Assembly (NCBI GenBank): GCA_018066825.1 | Contig: JAGPVU010000023.1 | Coordinates: 1 to 6,109 of the forward strand | Reading direction: 5' to 3' | Source of the DNA: Cycloclasticus sp. | GTDB taxonomy: Bacteria; Pseudomonadota; Gammaproteobacteria; Methylococcales; Cycloclasticaceae | Length of the DNA: 6,109 bases | Shown here: piece after piece, positions 1 through 4,494 of the stretch | How positions within the stretch are numbered: position 1 is the stretch's first letter | How the letters are laid out: every line of letters starts with the position of its first letter | Program-made: the position numbers and the translations under genes | The notes under the pieces: generated by a model | The model's input: only the letters and a program-made list of their open reading frames with translations | What the model was told of the DNA's origin: nothing | The model's database searches: none

Positions 1-750
1 AATTCCGTAAGCGCTAAAACAAAAACTCCCGACGCTGATAAAAAGCAAATAGTCCAAAACATGTACCGGGCCGAACTGGCCTAACAGATGGAGAAACAAT
101 ACCGCGGTCATAATTAGCACCATACCTAAAATCAATTTCGAAATGAGCCATTGGATTTCGTGTATTGGCGTCTGCAGAAGCGCAAGCAGCAGTTTTTTTT
201 CTTTTTCCTCGGCAACCTGCACAGGAAGGATAATAAAGCCTATAAGCAAGATCAGCATCAACACCCAAGTAGGCAAGGCCTCTTTTTGCACATCACCCTT
301 ATGCAACGACTTGATATCGCCGATCCAATCAGGCGGGCTGCCTTCTGCTATTTTTTGTAACGCAGTAAACGTTTGCACGATCGCAATCGTATGCAGTGAT
401 TCTTTTTTCAACACTAACAGTTCAAGCGCGTTAGGTGCCTTTTGATTAACACTCAGCACCCCGTCTATCGCACGTTCCTTTAGTAATTTAGCGCCCTCTT
501 CTTCGCTTTTAAGCCACGTAACTTCCAGGCACTTTGGACTTGCTTTGACGCTAGCGATAAACGCGGGCGCATAATTGTGCCCTTGAACCATGCCTATTTG
601 TACTGCGTTCGACTCTGCGTTGGTCTGGTCTACCAGATTCAAGGTAACAAAAACGAACAATGGAATAAACAGAATCAAAAAAAAGGTTTTATTTTTAAAT
701 GCGATAGCTAAATCGTTGAGTACAAGGATTAAGGTATTTCTGATCATCAT
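1..750 (-). CDS. ABC-2 type transporter permease, N-terminal 250 codons (cut by window edge)
   Basis: The minus-strand frame stays open from the ATG at 750 down to base 1 (250 codons, no stop), so the C-terminus lies outside the window. The visible part has the ABC-2 permease plan: a first membrane segment at about residues 21-40, a polar, probably periplasmic, region at about 41-160, a second membrane segment at about 161-178, and two more at about 204-223 and 231-247. Between segments 2 and 3 is EEKEKKLLLALLQTPIHEIQ (residues 181-200), matching the cytoplasmic coupling segment of this family (E-E-K-E-x-x-x-L-x-x-L-x-x-T/S-P). It would form the membrane pore for the ATPase encoded just upstream. 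Its ATG overlaps that gene's TGA (ATGA), implying translational coupling; a second in-frame ATG at 747 is possible. NatB-like export of ions, lipids or drugs is a family expectation; the substrate cannot be read from the sequence. Confidence 0.85.
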   Translation of the reverse strand, partial: MMIRNTLILVLNDLAIAFKNKTFFLILFIPLFVFVTLNLVDQTNAESNAVQIGMVQGHNYAPAFIASVKASPKCLEVTWLKSEEEGAKLLKERAIDGVLSVNQKAPNALELLVLKKESLHTIAIVQTFTALQKIAEGSPPDWIGDIKSLHKGDVQKEALPTWVLMLILLIGFIILPVQVAEEKEKKLLLALLQTPIHEIQWLISKLILGMVLIMTAVLFLHLLGQFGPVHVLDYLLFISVGSFCFSAYGI

Positions 751-1427
751 GCGTACAACTCTTCATGAACTTTAGATTGAAAGTAGTCATCTGGCGCCCC
801 ATCAAAGATCAGGCTGCCTTCATGCAGTACCATAATACGGGTGGCGAGGTTTTTTATTTCTTCAGGACGATGAGAGGTAAAAAGAATGGTTTTTTTTGCA
901 TCATGCATGGCGTTCAACAGCCGGTATATTTCCCGAGTCATCTCAAAATCTAGACCCGATGTTGGCTCATCCAGTATCAGCACCGGCGGATCTGCCAATA
1001 AGGCACGCCCGATGTTTACCCGTTGCTTCAAACCTTTTGACAACGACTGCACCTTGCTTTTGCGAAACGGCATCAGGTTAAATTCGCCTAAGATATCAGA
1101 GACCCGTTTGCCGGGTGATTGGGTCAGCGCGGCAAAGAGTTTGAGGTTGTATTCAACCGAGAAAAAATCGAATAGATTAGGGTCTTCTGGGATAAAGCCT
1201 ACTTTTTTAACAACGGCATGCCTGTTTTTCAGGTCTATCCCGTCTATCGTTACGCTGCCACTGTCAGGTACGATCCAGTTGGCCAGCATTTTGAGTAGTG
1301 TGGATTTTCCGGCACCGTTATGGCCGACAATAGCGACCAATTCGCCTTTTTTTACATCAAAACTTGTTGGCCCAAGCCCTCTTTTTTGATCATAACGCTT
1401 TGTAAGATTGCGGATTTCCAACTGCAT
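747..1427 (-). CDS. ABC transporter ATP-binding protein (NatA/CcmA-like export type)
   Basis: This is a complete 226-residue nucleotide-binding subunit that would hydrolyse ATP to power the adjacent permease. Visible motifs in order: Walker A GHNGAGKST (35-43); Q-loop region GFIPEDPNLFD (77-87), with Glu81 where many ABC ATPases have Gln; signature LSKGLKQR (129-136), a departure from LSGGQ; Walker B VLILDE (149-154); D-loop SGLD (157-160); switch His186 in FTSH. The E in the Q-loop and the LSxGxxxR signature are common in ABC-2 drug, Na+ or lipid exporters of the CcmA (COG1131) type, so the protein looks functional. The start is the first ATG that keeps the N-terminal beta strand (MQLEIRNLTKRY). 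No strong Shine-Dalgarno precedes it, only a weak AGAG. Its stop overlaps the permease start by four bases. The substrate is unknown. Confidence 0.93.
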   Translation of the reverse strand: MQLEIRNLTKRYDQKRGLGPTSFDVKKGELVAIVGHNGAGKSTLLKMLANWIVPDSGSVTIDGIDLKNRHAVVKKVGFIPEDPNLFDFFSVEYNLKLFAALTQSPGKRVSDILGEFNLMPFRKSKVQSLSKGLKQRVNIGRALLADPPVLILDEPTSGLDFEMTREIYRLLNAMHDAKKTILFTSHRPEEIKNLATRIMVLHEGSLIFDGAPDDYFQSKVHEELYA

Positions 1428-1468
1428 AGGCGATTGCTCTATCTTTTAACTACCAAAATCATGCACAA

Positions 1469-1495
1469 CAGCACCAGATTTTCGGTCTGATGCTG
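1469..1495. repeat. 10-bp hairpin in the ABC ATPase leader
   Basis: CAGCACCAGA pairs with TCTGATGCTG around a short loop, with one imperfect position that becomes a G-T wobble in the minus-strand transcript. It lies 42 bases upstream of the ABC ATPase start. It lacks a following T-run on either strand, so it is not a standard intrinsic terminator. In the minus-strand RNA it could be a leader structure, a processing site or an mRNA-protecting element. The role is not evident from sequence. Confidence 0.45.
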
Positions 1496-1559
1496 CATAA
1501 ATGATTACCGTTGATATTGCAAGCTTGATGGCTTCGCCAGTAACGGCAACCCCCTTACG

Positions 1560-1578
1560 ATTCAGGAATTTCCTGAAT
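1560..1578. repeat. Perfect 19-base palindrome ATTCAGGAA-T-TTCCTGAAT
   Basis: Two 9-base arms are exact reverse complements around a single central T. It lies between micro-ORF 1 and the ABC ATPase, 133 bases upstream of the ATPase start. Perfect symmetry with a one-base centre cannot fold into a comfortable RNA hairpin without opening the middle, and no T-run follows. An operator for a dimeric regulator is therefore the more natural reading than a terminator. I do not recognise the regulator. Confidence 0.5.
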
Positions 1579-1614
1579 TGCCGGTAATCCAGCATCGCAA
1601 GGTTTAGCTATAAA

Positions 1615-1662
1615 CTACAATATAAGAATAAGAATAACGATAACTAGTAATAGTGCAACCAT
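1615..1662 (-). CDS. Micro-ORF 1: 15-residue hydrophobic peptide, Ibs-like candidate
   Basis: ATG at 1662 opens a 15-codon frame ending in TAG at 1615-1617: MVALLLVIVILILIL. After the start every residue is Val, Leu, Ile or Ala, enough for a short membrane segment with no polar end. A TAAGGAG Shine-Dalgarno (1669-1675) sits 6 bases before the ATG, close to ideal and stronger than that of the ABC ATPase nearby. It resembles micro-ORF 2, 114 bases upstream on the same strand. Over 41 aligned bases from the two ATGs I count 13 differences, only one of them at a second codon position, so the hydrophobic T in mid-codon is preserved. Known peptides of this kind include Ibs toxins of type I toxin-antitoxin loci (18-19 residues). 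Other readings are a membrane-complex subunit or a leader peptide. Function is inferred only. Confidence 0.5.
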   Translation of the reverse strand: MVALLLVIVILILIL

Positions 1663-1680
1663 GACTAACTCCTTAGTATG
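1660..1680 (-). promoter_or_regulatory. Hairpin presenting the micro-ORF 1 Shine-Dalgarno in its loop
   Basis: In the minus-strand RNA, CATACTAA pairs with TTAGTCATG (one bulged C) around a GGAG tetraloop. The Shine-Dalgarno core fills the loop and the ATG start codon is in the stem. The 5-bp inner stem ACTAA/TTAGT is perfect. The stem is AT-rich and so only moderately stable. It could make translation sensitive to temperature or to a trans-acting RNA, or the symmetry could be chance. Confidence 0.4.
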
Positions 1681-1776
1681 TGGTGGGGGGCTGGTTAACG
1701 CCCATGTGTTTAAAACCTAATGACCGTCAGGAAATAAGATTTCAAACTCTCGTGTTAAACCGTTGCCTCGATGAAC

Positions 1777-1833
1777 TTATGTTATTTTTATAATAATAAC
1801 AACGAGAAGTACGACCAGTATTAATTCAACCAT
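1777..1833 (-). CDS. Micro-ORF 2: 18-residue hydrophobic peptide, Ibs-like candidate
   Basis: ATG at 1833 opens an 18-codon frame ending in TAA at 1777-1779: MVELILVVLLVVIIIKIT. One acidic residue near the start, a run of eleven Leu/Val/Ile residues and a Lys near the end give a minimal single-span membrane peptide. A TAAGGA Shine-Dalgarno (1841-1846) lies 7 bases before the ATG. It is the first of two tandem, similar micro-ORFs, each with its own ribosome binding site, downstream of the predicted minus-strand promoter at 1918-1952. Length and composition match the Ibs/type I toxin class, but no antitoxin RNA can be demonstrated. On the opposite strand there is an exact TATAAT at 1789-1794 with TTGCCT 20 bases upstream. 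That TATAAT is also a by-product of the Ile codons, so it is weak evidence for an antisense promoter. Confidence 0.55.
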   Translation of the reverse strand: MVELILVVLLVVIIIKIT

Positions 1834-1917
1834 GATTGTTTCCTTAACTAGTAGAGTGGCCTGAAAACCCCTCTAGATTAATATTATTTTCTACAATTAT
1901 CAGACCTATATTCTCTA

Positions 1918-1952
1918 CTTATAGAGCCTTTGTCTCCGTACGTTAGCGTACA
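1918..1952 (-). promoter_or_regulatory. Predicted promoter for the micro-ORFs with 18-base motif (copy A)
   Basis: On the minus strand, TGTACGCTAACGTACGGA (1952 to 1935) is followed by 11 bases and then TATAAG (1923-1918), a 5-of-6 match to the -10 consensus. With 17-bp spacing the -35 hexamer would be CTAACG, a poor sigma-70 match inside the motif, so an activator acting at the -35 is likely. The motif contains GTACG-CTAA-CGTAC, a perfect inverted repeat. Transcription would begin near 1911, leaving a leader of nearly 80 bases before micro-ORF 2. The assignment rests on identical geometry at 2126-2160. Confidence 0.45.
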
Positions 1953-2032
1953 TAACCTTAAAATACATTTACCAGCTTGTGGGTTACACGCATGATTGCG
2001 TCGAACGCAGGCGAATTCTTCCTTTTCTAGGT

Positions 2033-2057
2033 CTTTGTCTCTGTACATTTAGACATT
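2033..2057 (-). repeat. Degenerate third motif copy and 14-base direct repeat (copy B)
   Basis: CTTTGTCTCTGTAC (2033-2046) repeats CTTTGTCTCCGTAC (1928-1941) with one difference, 105 bases apart. On the minus strand the adjoining sequence AATGTCTAAATGTACAGA (2057 to 2040) is a weaker version of the 18-base motif, keeping AA.GTAC.GAGAC. The -10 position after it is poor (TAGAAA, 10 bases on) and no supported ORF follows. It may be an extra regulator site or the remnant of a duplicated promoter. Confidence 0.4.
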
Positions 2058-2085
2058 GTTGAGATTTTTTCGATGTTGCTGGCAA

Positions 2086-2097
2086 GTTTAATTAAAC
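2086..2097. repeat. 12-base palindrome GTTTAATTAAAC
   Basis: A perfect AT-rich palindrome 29 bases upstream of the plus-strand 18-base motif and so at about -75 relative to the predicted start of transcription for the glycine-zipper gene. The position suits an additional regulator site, but AT-rich 12-mers of this kind can arise by chance. Confidence 0.3.
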
Positions 2098-2125
2098 GAT
2101 TTGTCCATTGCATAAAGTTACCCTA

Positions 2126-2160
2126 TGTATCCCAACGTACAGACCGTAGGTAACGATACT
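2126..2160 (+). promoter_or_regulatory. Predicted promoter for the glycine-zipper gene with 18-base motif (copy C)
   Basis: TGTATCCCAACGTACAGA (2126-2143) matches the minus-strand copy at 1935-1952 in 14 of 18 positions. It is followed by the same 11-base gap and a -10-like GATACT (2155-2160, 4 of 6). The -35 position at 17-bp spacing is CCAACG, like CTAACG in the other copy. Transcription would start near 2167, giving a leader of about 50 bases. A sigma-70-like alternative is TTGTCC (2101-2106) with TATGTA (2124-2129), which is weaker in context. Confidence 0.45.
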
Positions 2161-2216
2161 TTTATTCTAGGAAAAATAAACACCCACGAACAACACAGCG
2201 CAAAAGGAAATTCATA

Positions 2217-2738
2217 ATGACAACAGCATCCAAGACATCATCACCCATACTGTGGATCGCATCCATTGCAATCATTCTGTTTAGTGCCGTGGGGATTGCA
2301 GCATTTATGGGCTGGTTACCTACGGCCTACGGCGAACAAAATGCAGACAGTACCAGCGAAGTGGCAGCGCACACCGACCGGCCTGTTACGAACAAGAGCA
2401 TCTGCGCCGACTGTGGGGTTATTGTATCGACGCAGCTAATCAACAACGTCAAAAACACCAGCGGTATTGGTCTGGTTAGCGGTGCGGTTGTTGGTGGCCT
2501 GCTGGGTAGTAAAGTTGGCGGTGGTCGCGGTAAAGACTTAGCGACGGTTGCTGGAGCCGTGGGTGGTGCCGTTGCCGGTAATGAAATTGAGAAAAGCTCC
2601 AGTGCTACCCAGCACTATGAAATTACTGTTCGCTTCGACAATGGTTCGAGTCGCGTCTTTAATCAAGTCAACCAACCGACTTGGCAGTCTGGCGATCGAG
2701 TAAGAGTTATAGACGGTGTTGTCCGGTCGAATGGTTGA
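2217..2738 (+). CDS. Glycine-zipper 2TM domain envelope protein (17 kDa antigen/SlyB-like)
   Basis: This 173-residue protein has one N-terminal hydrophobic segment (about 11-31) that anchors it or serves as an uncleaved signal. A polar linker containing CADC (Cys63, Cys66) follows, then a glycine zipper at 85-122 with repeated GxxxG spacing (GLVSGAVVGGLLGSKVGGG and VAGAVGGAVAGNE). The C-terminal beta-rich tail (133-169) has the family pattern Y-E-I-x-V-R-F-x-x-G-S and GDRVRVIDG. Glycine-zipper 2TM proteins are envelope proteins often linked to stress and outer-membrane integrity. There is no lipobox, so unlike SlyB it is probably not a lipoprotein. AAGGA (2204-2208) lies 8 bases before the ATG. 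It stands alone on the plus strand, converges with the AsmA-family gene, and appears to share a regulatory motif with the divergent micro-ORFs. Confidence 0.85.
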   Translation: MTTASKTSSPILWIASIAIILFSAVGIAAFMGWLPTAYGEQNADSTSEVAAHTDRPVTNKSICADCGVIVSTQLINNVKNTSGIGLVSGAVVGGLLGSKVGGGRGKDLATVAGAVGGAVAGNEIEKSSSATQHYEITVRFDNGSSRVFNQVNQPTWQSGDRVRVIDGVVRSNG

Positions 2739-2741
2739 TTG

Positions 2742-2777
2742 TTCGCCAACGTTTTAGAGCGTTGAAACAAGGGCGAA
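2742..2777 (+). repeat. Imperfect inverted repeat after the glycine-zipper gene
   Basis: TTCGCC-AACG pairs with CGTT and GGCGAA, with an 8-base bulge on the 3' side, beginning 3 bases after the stop codon. There is no T-run afterwards, so it is not a canonical intrinsic terminator. It could still protect or define the 3' end of the transcript. Confidence 0.3.
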
Positions 2778-2817
2778 TATCGACACTATTGCCACAGCTG
2801 TTGTTAAAAGTGTGGAT

Positions 2818-2835
2818 AGCATAGACTCCTATGCT
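2818..2835. repeat. Perfect 7-bp hairpin AGCATAG-actc-CTATGCT in the convergent gap
   Basis: Exact 7-base arms around a 4-base loop, 79 bases after the glycine-zipper stop and 32 bases beyond the AsmA-family stop. It lacks a T-run on either side. Its position between convergent genes suggests a transcript-end structure serving either strand, but strength and role are uncertain. Confidence 0.35.
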
Positions 2836-2842
2836 CGCCTAC

Positions 2843-2878
2843 AAGAAAATGGCCTCTAAATATTTTCTTAATTAGGCC
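2843..2878 (-). terminator. Weak terminator-like structure at the end of the AsmA-family gene
   Basis: In the minus-strand RNA, GGCCT (2878-2874) pairs with AGGCC (2855-2851) across a loop containing the stop codon, and ATTTTCTT follows directly. The stem is short and the loop long. The same bases can also form an AT-only repeat AAGAAAAT/ATTTTCTT (2843-2850 and 2862-2869). It has the form of an intrinsic terminator but is weak. Confidence 0.3.
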
Positions 2879-4292
2879 GCACCGAACCTGCGTAAAACAC
2901 GTCACACTCGCCATCGGGCAAGATATTTTTTCCCTTTTCAAGTAACTTGAGTGCTGGACCAGCGAGAGATGTGAGGATACTCGGCTTTCCCACCTCGGGA
3001 TTTTGAAAACTACCACCTATTGTTTGCTTCACCTCGACGCAACCTTTAGTGTTAACCAGTGCAACCGTCACTCCATCGAACTGTTCGTTGACGAAGTCTA
3101 ATCCTCCCTTTAGAGCGATTCGGTTCTTCTCCGTCGCCATGGCTACGTCCAGTGCCTGTGCCACCCCGTGCTCGACCTTCCAGTCGGAGACAAGCGTGCG
3201 TATTTGGCTGTGGCCCTTAGACTCTTGCAACAGGTTTGCAAAGTTGTAACCCTTGCTTATCATTAAACCCACCGGGCCAGCAAAGAAGAAGGCGCCAGCG
3301 TCTATAAGATTGAACTGCTGACTGGACTCGAAACGGGCGAATGCCTGATCAAAATTGGTACCGTAGACCATCAAGTCGTCGCCGCGCAATGAGACCTGCC
3401 CTTTTGCTGACTGCCGTATTGTCGCCACACTTTCACCTTGCATCGACAGCGTCATGCTGAAATCCATCAGCCCTGCTGCGACCTCCTGCGGCACTTGCGT
3501 TTTGAAGAACGCCTCCACCTGGAACTGGCTTAGTGAATAATCGACATGGTACAGCGGAACAGCGCCCGAAAAGTCGGCCTGGATACTTCCTGACCCCTGC
3601 GCACCGAAAAGACGTTGGCTGACTAGCTTGAGATCGACGACCCCTTGATTTACCCTCGCTGATACCTTGATATCAGATACCATTAAATCATTCCTGCGCA
3701 GTTCCTTACAGCTGAGCTGTGCCGTAGATGAAAGCCCTTTCATCAGCTTAAAGAGTGTATCGTCCGACAATCGGATTTGCTTTACACCCAAGTTGCAACC
3801 ACTGCTCTCGAAGACATCTCCAAATTGTTTATCGATGTAGACGAGACTTGCATCTGAAAGGGTTATTTTCGTCAATTTTTGAAGTGCTAAGTTTGCGCCA
3901 GATGCCTCAGGCTTGTCGAAATTAAAGTTGCCCGCGCCATCGCGCTCGATAGAAACTCTAAGTTGCTTCAGGGTCACTGAGTGGACCTCAATTGCCTGCT
4001 GCAGCAGAGGAATCAACTCAAGCCCAAACCGAACTTGCTTAACGAATGCGACCTCCACCCCGTGTTTGCGAAAAGACACCTCACCCAACGCGACGCGCAA
4101 AGCAGGATAAAAACCAAGCTTCATCCGGCCATCGACTTTGACATCCACGCCCAATGCTTTGGAAGCGGTCGCTTCTAGCTTGGTTTTATAGCCATTAATA
4201 TCGACAAAAAAGAATAAAAACAGCGCGCCGATAAGCAGCAGTCCACTAAAAGTAGCCATGCTGAAGATAACAATTGCACGTGTTGTTAACAT
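2868..4292 (-). CDS. AsmA-family inner-membrane-anchored protein (short form)
   Basis: From the ATG at 4292 the protein has 474 residues: MLTTR, one hydrophobic segment (about residues 5-30), then a long beta-rich periplasmic region. Family signs are VDINGYKTKLEATASKALGVDVKVDGRMKLGFYPALRVALGEV near the N-terminus (given here as one segment ending at about residue 71: key residues G34-Y35, G47, G54, P62, G69), and at the C-terminus an AsmA_2-like block with NRIALKGGLDF, a GGSFQNPEVGKPS turn and a last C-D-V-F-Y-A-G-S-V-R-P. AsmA-like proteins belong to the repeating-beta-groove family implicated in phospholipid transport and outer-membrane assembly. E. coli AsmA is longer, about 617 residues. 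A TTG at 4313 would add 7 residues. I prefer the ATG because GGA lies 8 bases upstream and Met-Leu-Thr-Thr-Arg leads directly into the anchor. It follows guaA on the same strand, 202 bases away, so it probably has its own promoter. Confidence 0.85.
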   Translation of the reverse strand: MLTTRAIVIFSMATFSGLLLIGALFLFFFVDINGYKTKLEATASKALGVDVKVDGRMKLGFYPALRVALGEVSFRKHGVEVAFVKQVRFGLELIPLLQQAIEVHSVTLKQLRVSIERDGAGNFNFDKPEASGANLALQKLTKITLSDASLVYIDKQFGDVFESSGCNLGVKQIRLSDDTLFKLMKGLSSTAQLSCKELRRNDLMVSDIKVSARVNQGVVDLKLVSQRLFGAQGSGSIQADFSGAVPLYHVDYSLSQFQVEAFFKTQVPQEVAAGLMDFSMTLSMQGESVATIRQSAKGQVSLRGDDLMVYGTNFDQAFARFESSQQFNLIDAGAFFFAGPVGLMISKGYNFANLLQESKGHSQIRTLVSDWKVEHGVAQALDVAMATEKNRIALKGGLDFVNEQFDGVTVALVNTKGCVEVKQTIGGSFQNPEVGKPSILTSLAGPALKLLEKGKNILPDGECDVFYAGSVRPN

Positions 4293-4320
4293 AGGCCTAA
4301 TCCAAACTGGCAATCACTCA

Positions 4321-4356
4321 ACCGGTTCCCGGTACAAACTGCTCAGCCCTTGAGCA
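4321..4356 (-). other. Two small hairpins in the guaA-AsmA spacer
   Basis: TGCTCA-gccct-TGAGCA (4340-4356) and ACCGG-ttc-CCGGT (4321-4333) are perfect inverted repeats lying side by side just upstream of the AsmA-family gene. Neither is followed by a T-run. Further up the spacer are TTAAAGT/ACTTTAA (4400-4425) and the palindrome ATAAATATTTAT (4373-4384), which may hold the -10 of an AsmA-family promoter, though no acceptable -35 goes with it. The hairpins could end the guaA transcript or structure the leader of the next gene. Confidence 0.3.
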
Positions 4357-4494
4357 ACCAGTTTCACGTGCGATAAATATTTATTGTTGCCGGGCCAGCT
4401 TAAAGTGTTTAGTTTCCGACTTTAAATGACTGGTAAGCCAATTTTTCAGCTTCCTATGCCAATAGGTGTAAAAAACCGCGCGACCAAATCAATC

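Larger units (their letters stand above)
1834..2216. other. Divergent intergenic control region, no conventional gene
   Basis: This stretch separates the minus-strand micro-ORFs from the plus-strand glycine-zipper gene. It holds two copies of an 18-base motif in opposite orientation (1935-1952 minus, 2126-2143 plus), a degenerate third copy (2040-2057 minus), a 14-base direct repeat, a TGCGT/ACGCA inverted repeat (1997-2009) and a 12-base palindrome (2086-2097). Short frames exist, for example a plus-strand one from the ATG at 2073 (26 codons), but none has a convincing ribosome binding site. I read it as a back-to-back regulatory region. Confidence 0.6.

Noticed and set aside
143..445. Plus-strand 100-codon frame and minus-strand 84-codon frame (14-268)
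   Set aside because: Both are shadows of the truncated ABC-2 permease, which reads open on the minus strand from 750 to the window edge.
886..1389. 167-codon plus-strand open frame
   Set aside because: It lies wholly antisense to the ABC ATPase, whose motifs are all intact; its product has no recognisable family pattern.
1609..1626. TATAAA, TACAAT and TATAAG on the plus strand as promoters for an antisense RNA to micro-ORF 1
   Set aside because: The hexamers lie in AT-rich sequence antisense to Ile/Leu codons and no acceptable -35 element sits 16-18 bases upstream of any of them.
1954..2010. Possible third micro-ORF on the minus strand (MRVTHKLVNVF) after motif copy B
   Set aside because: It is not hydrophobic, has no Shine-Dalgarno and does not resemble the two supported micro-ORFs.
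2073..2153. Plus-strand 26-codon frame from the ATG at 2073 (starts MLLASLIKRF)
   Set aside because: No convincing Shine-Dalgarno at the right distance, and the frame runs straight through the predicted promoter motif of the glycine-zipper gene.
4461..4494. T6 run after CGCGCGG just past the guaA stop, as an intrinsic terminator
   Set aside because: No stem of useful length precedes the T-run; CGCGCG is only self-complementary with itself.
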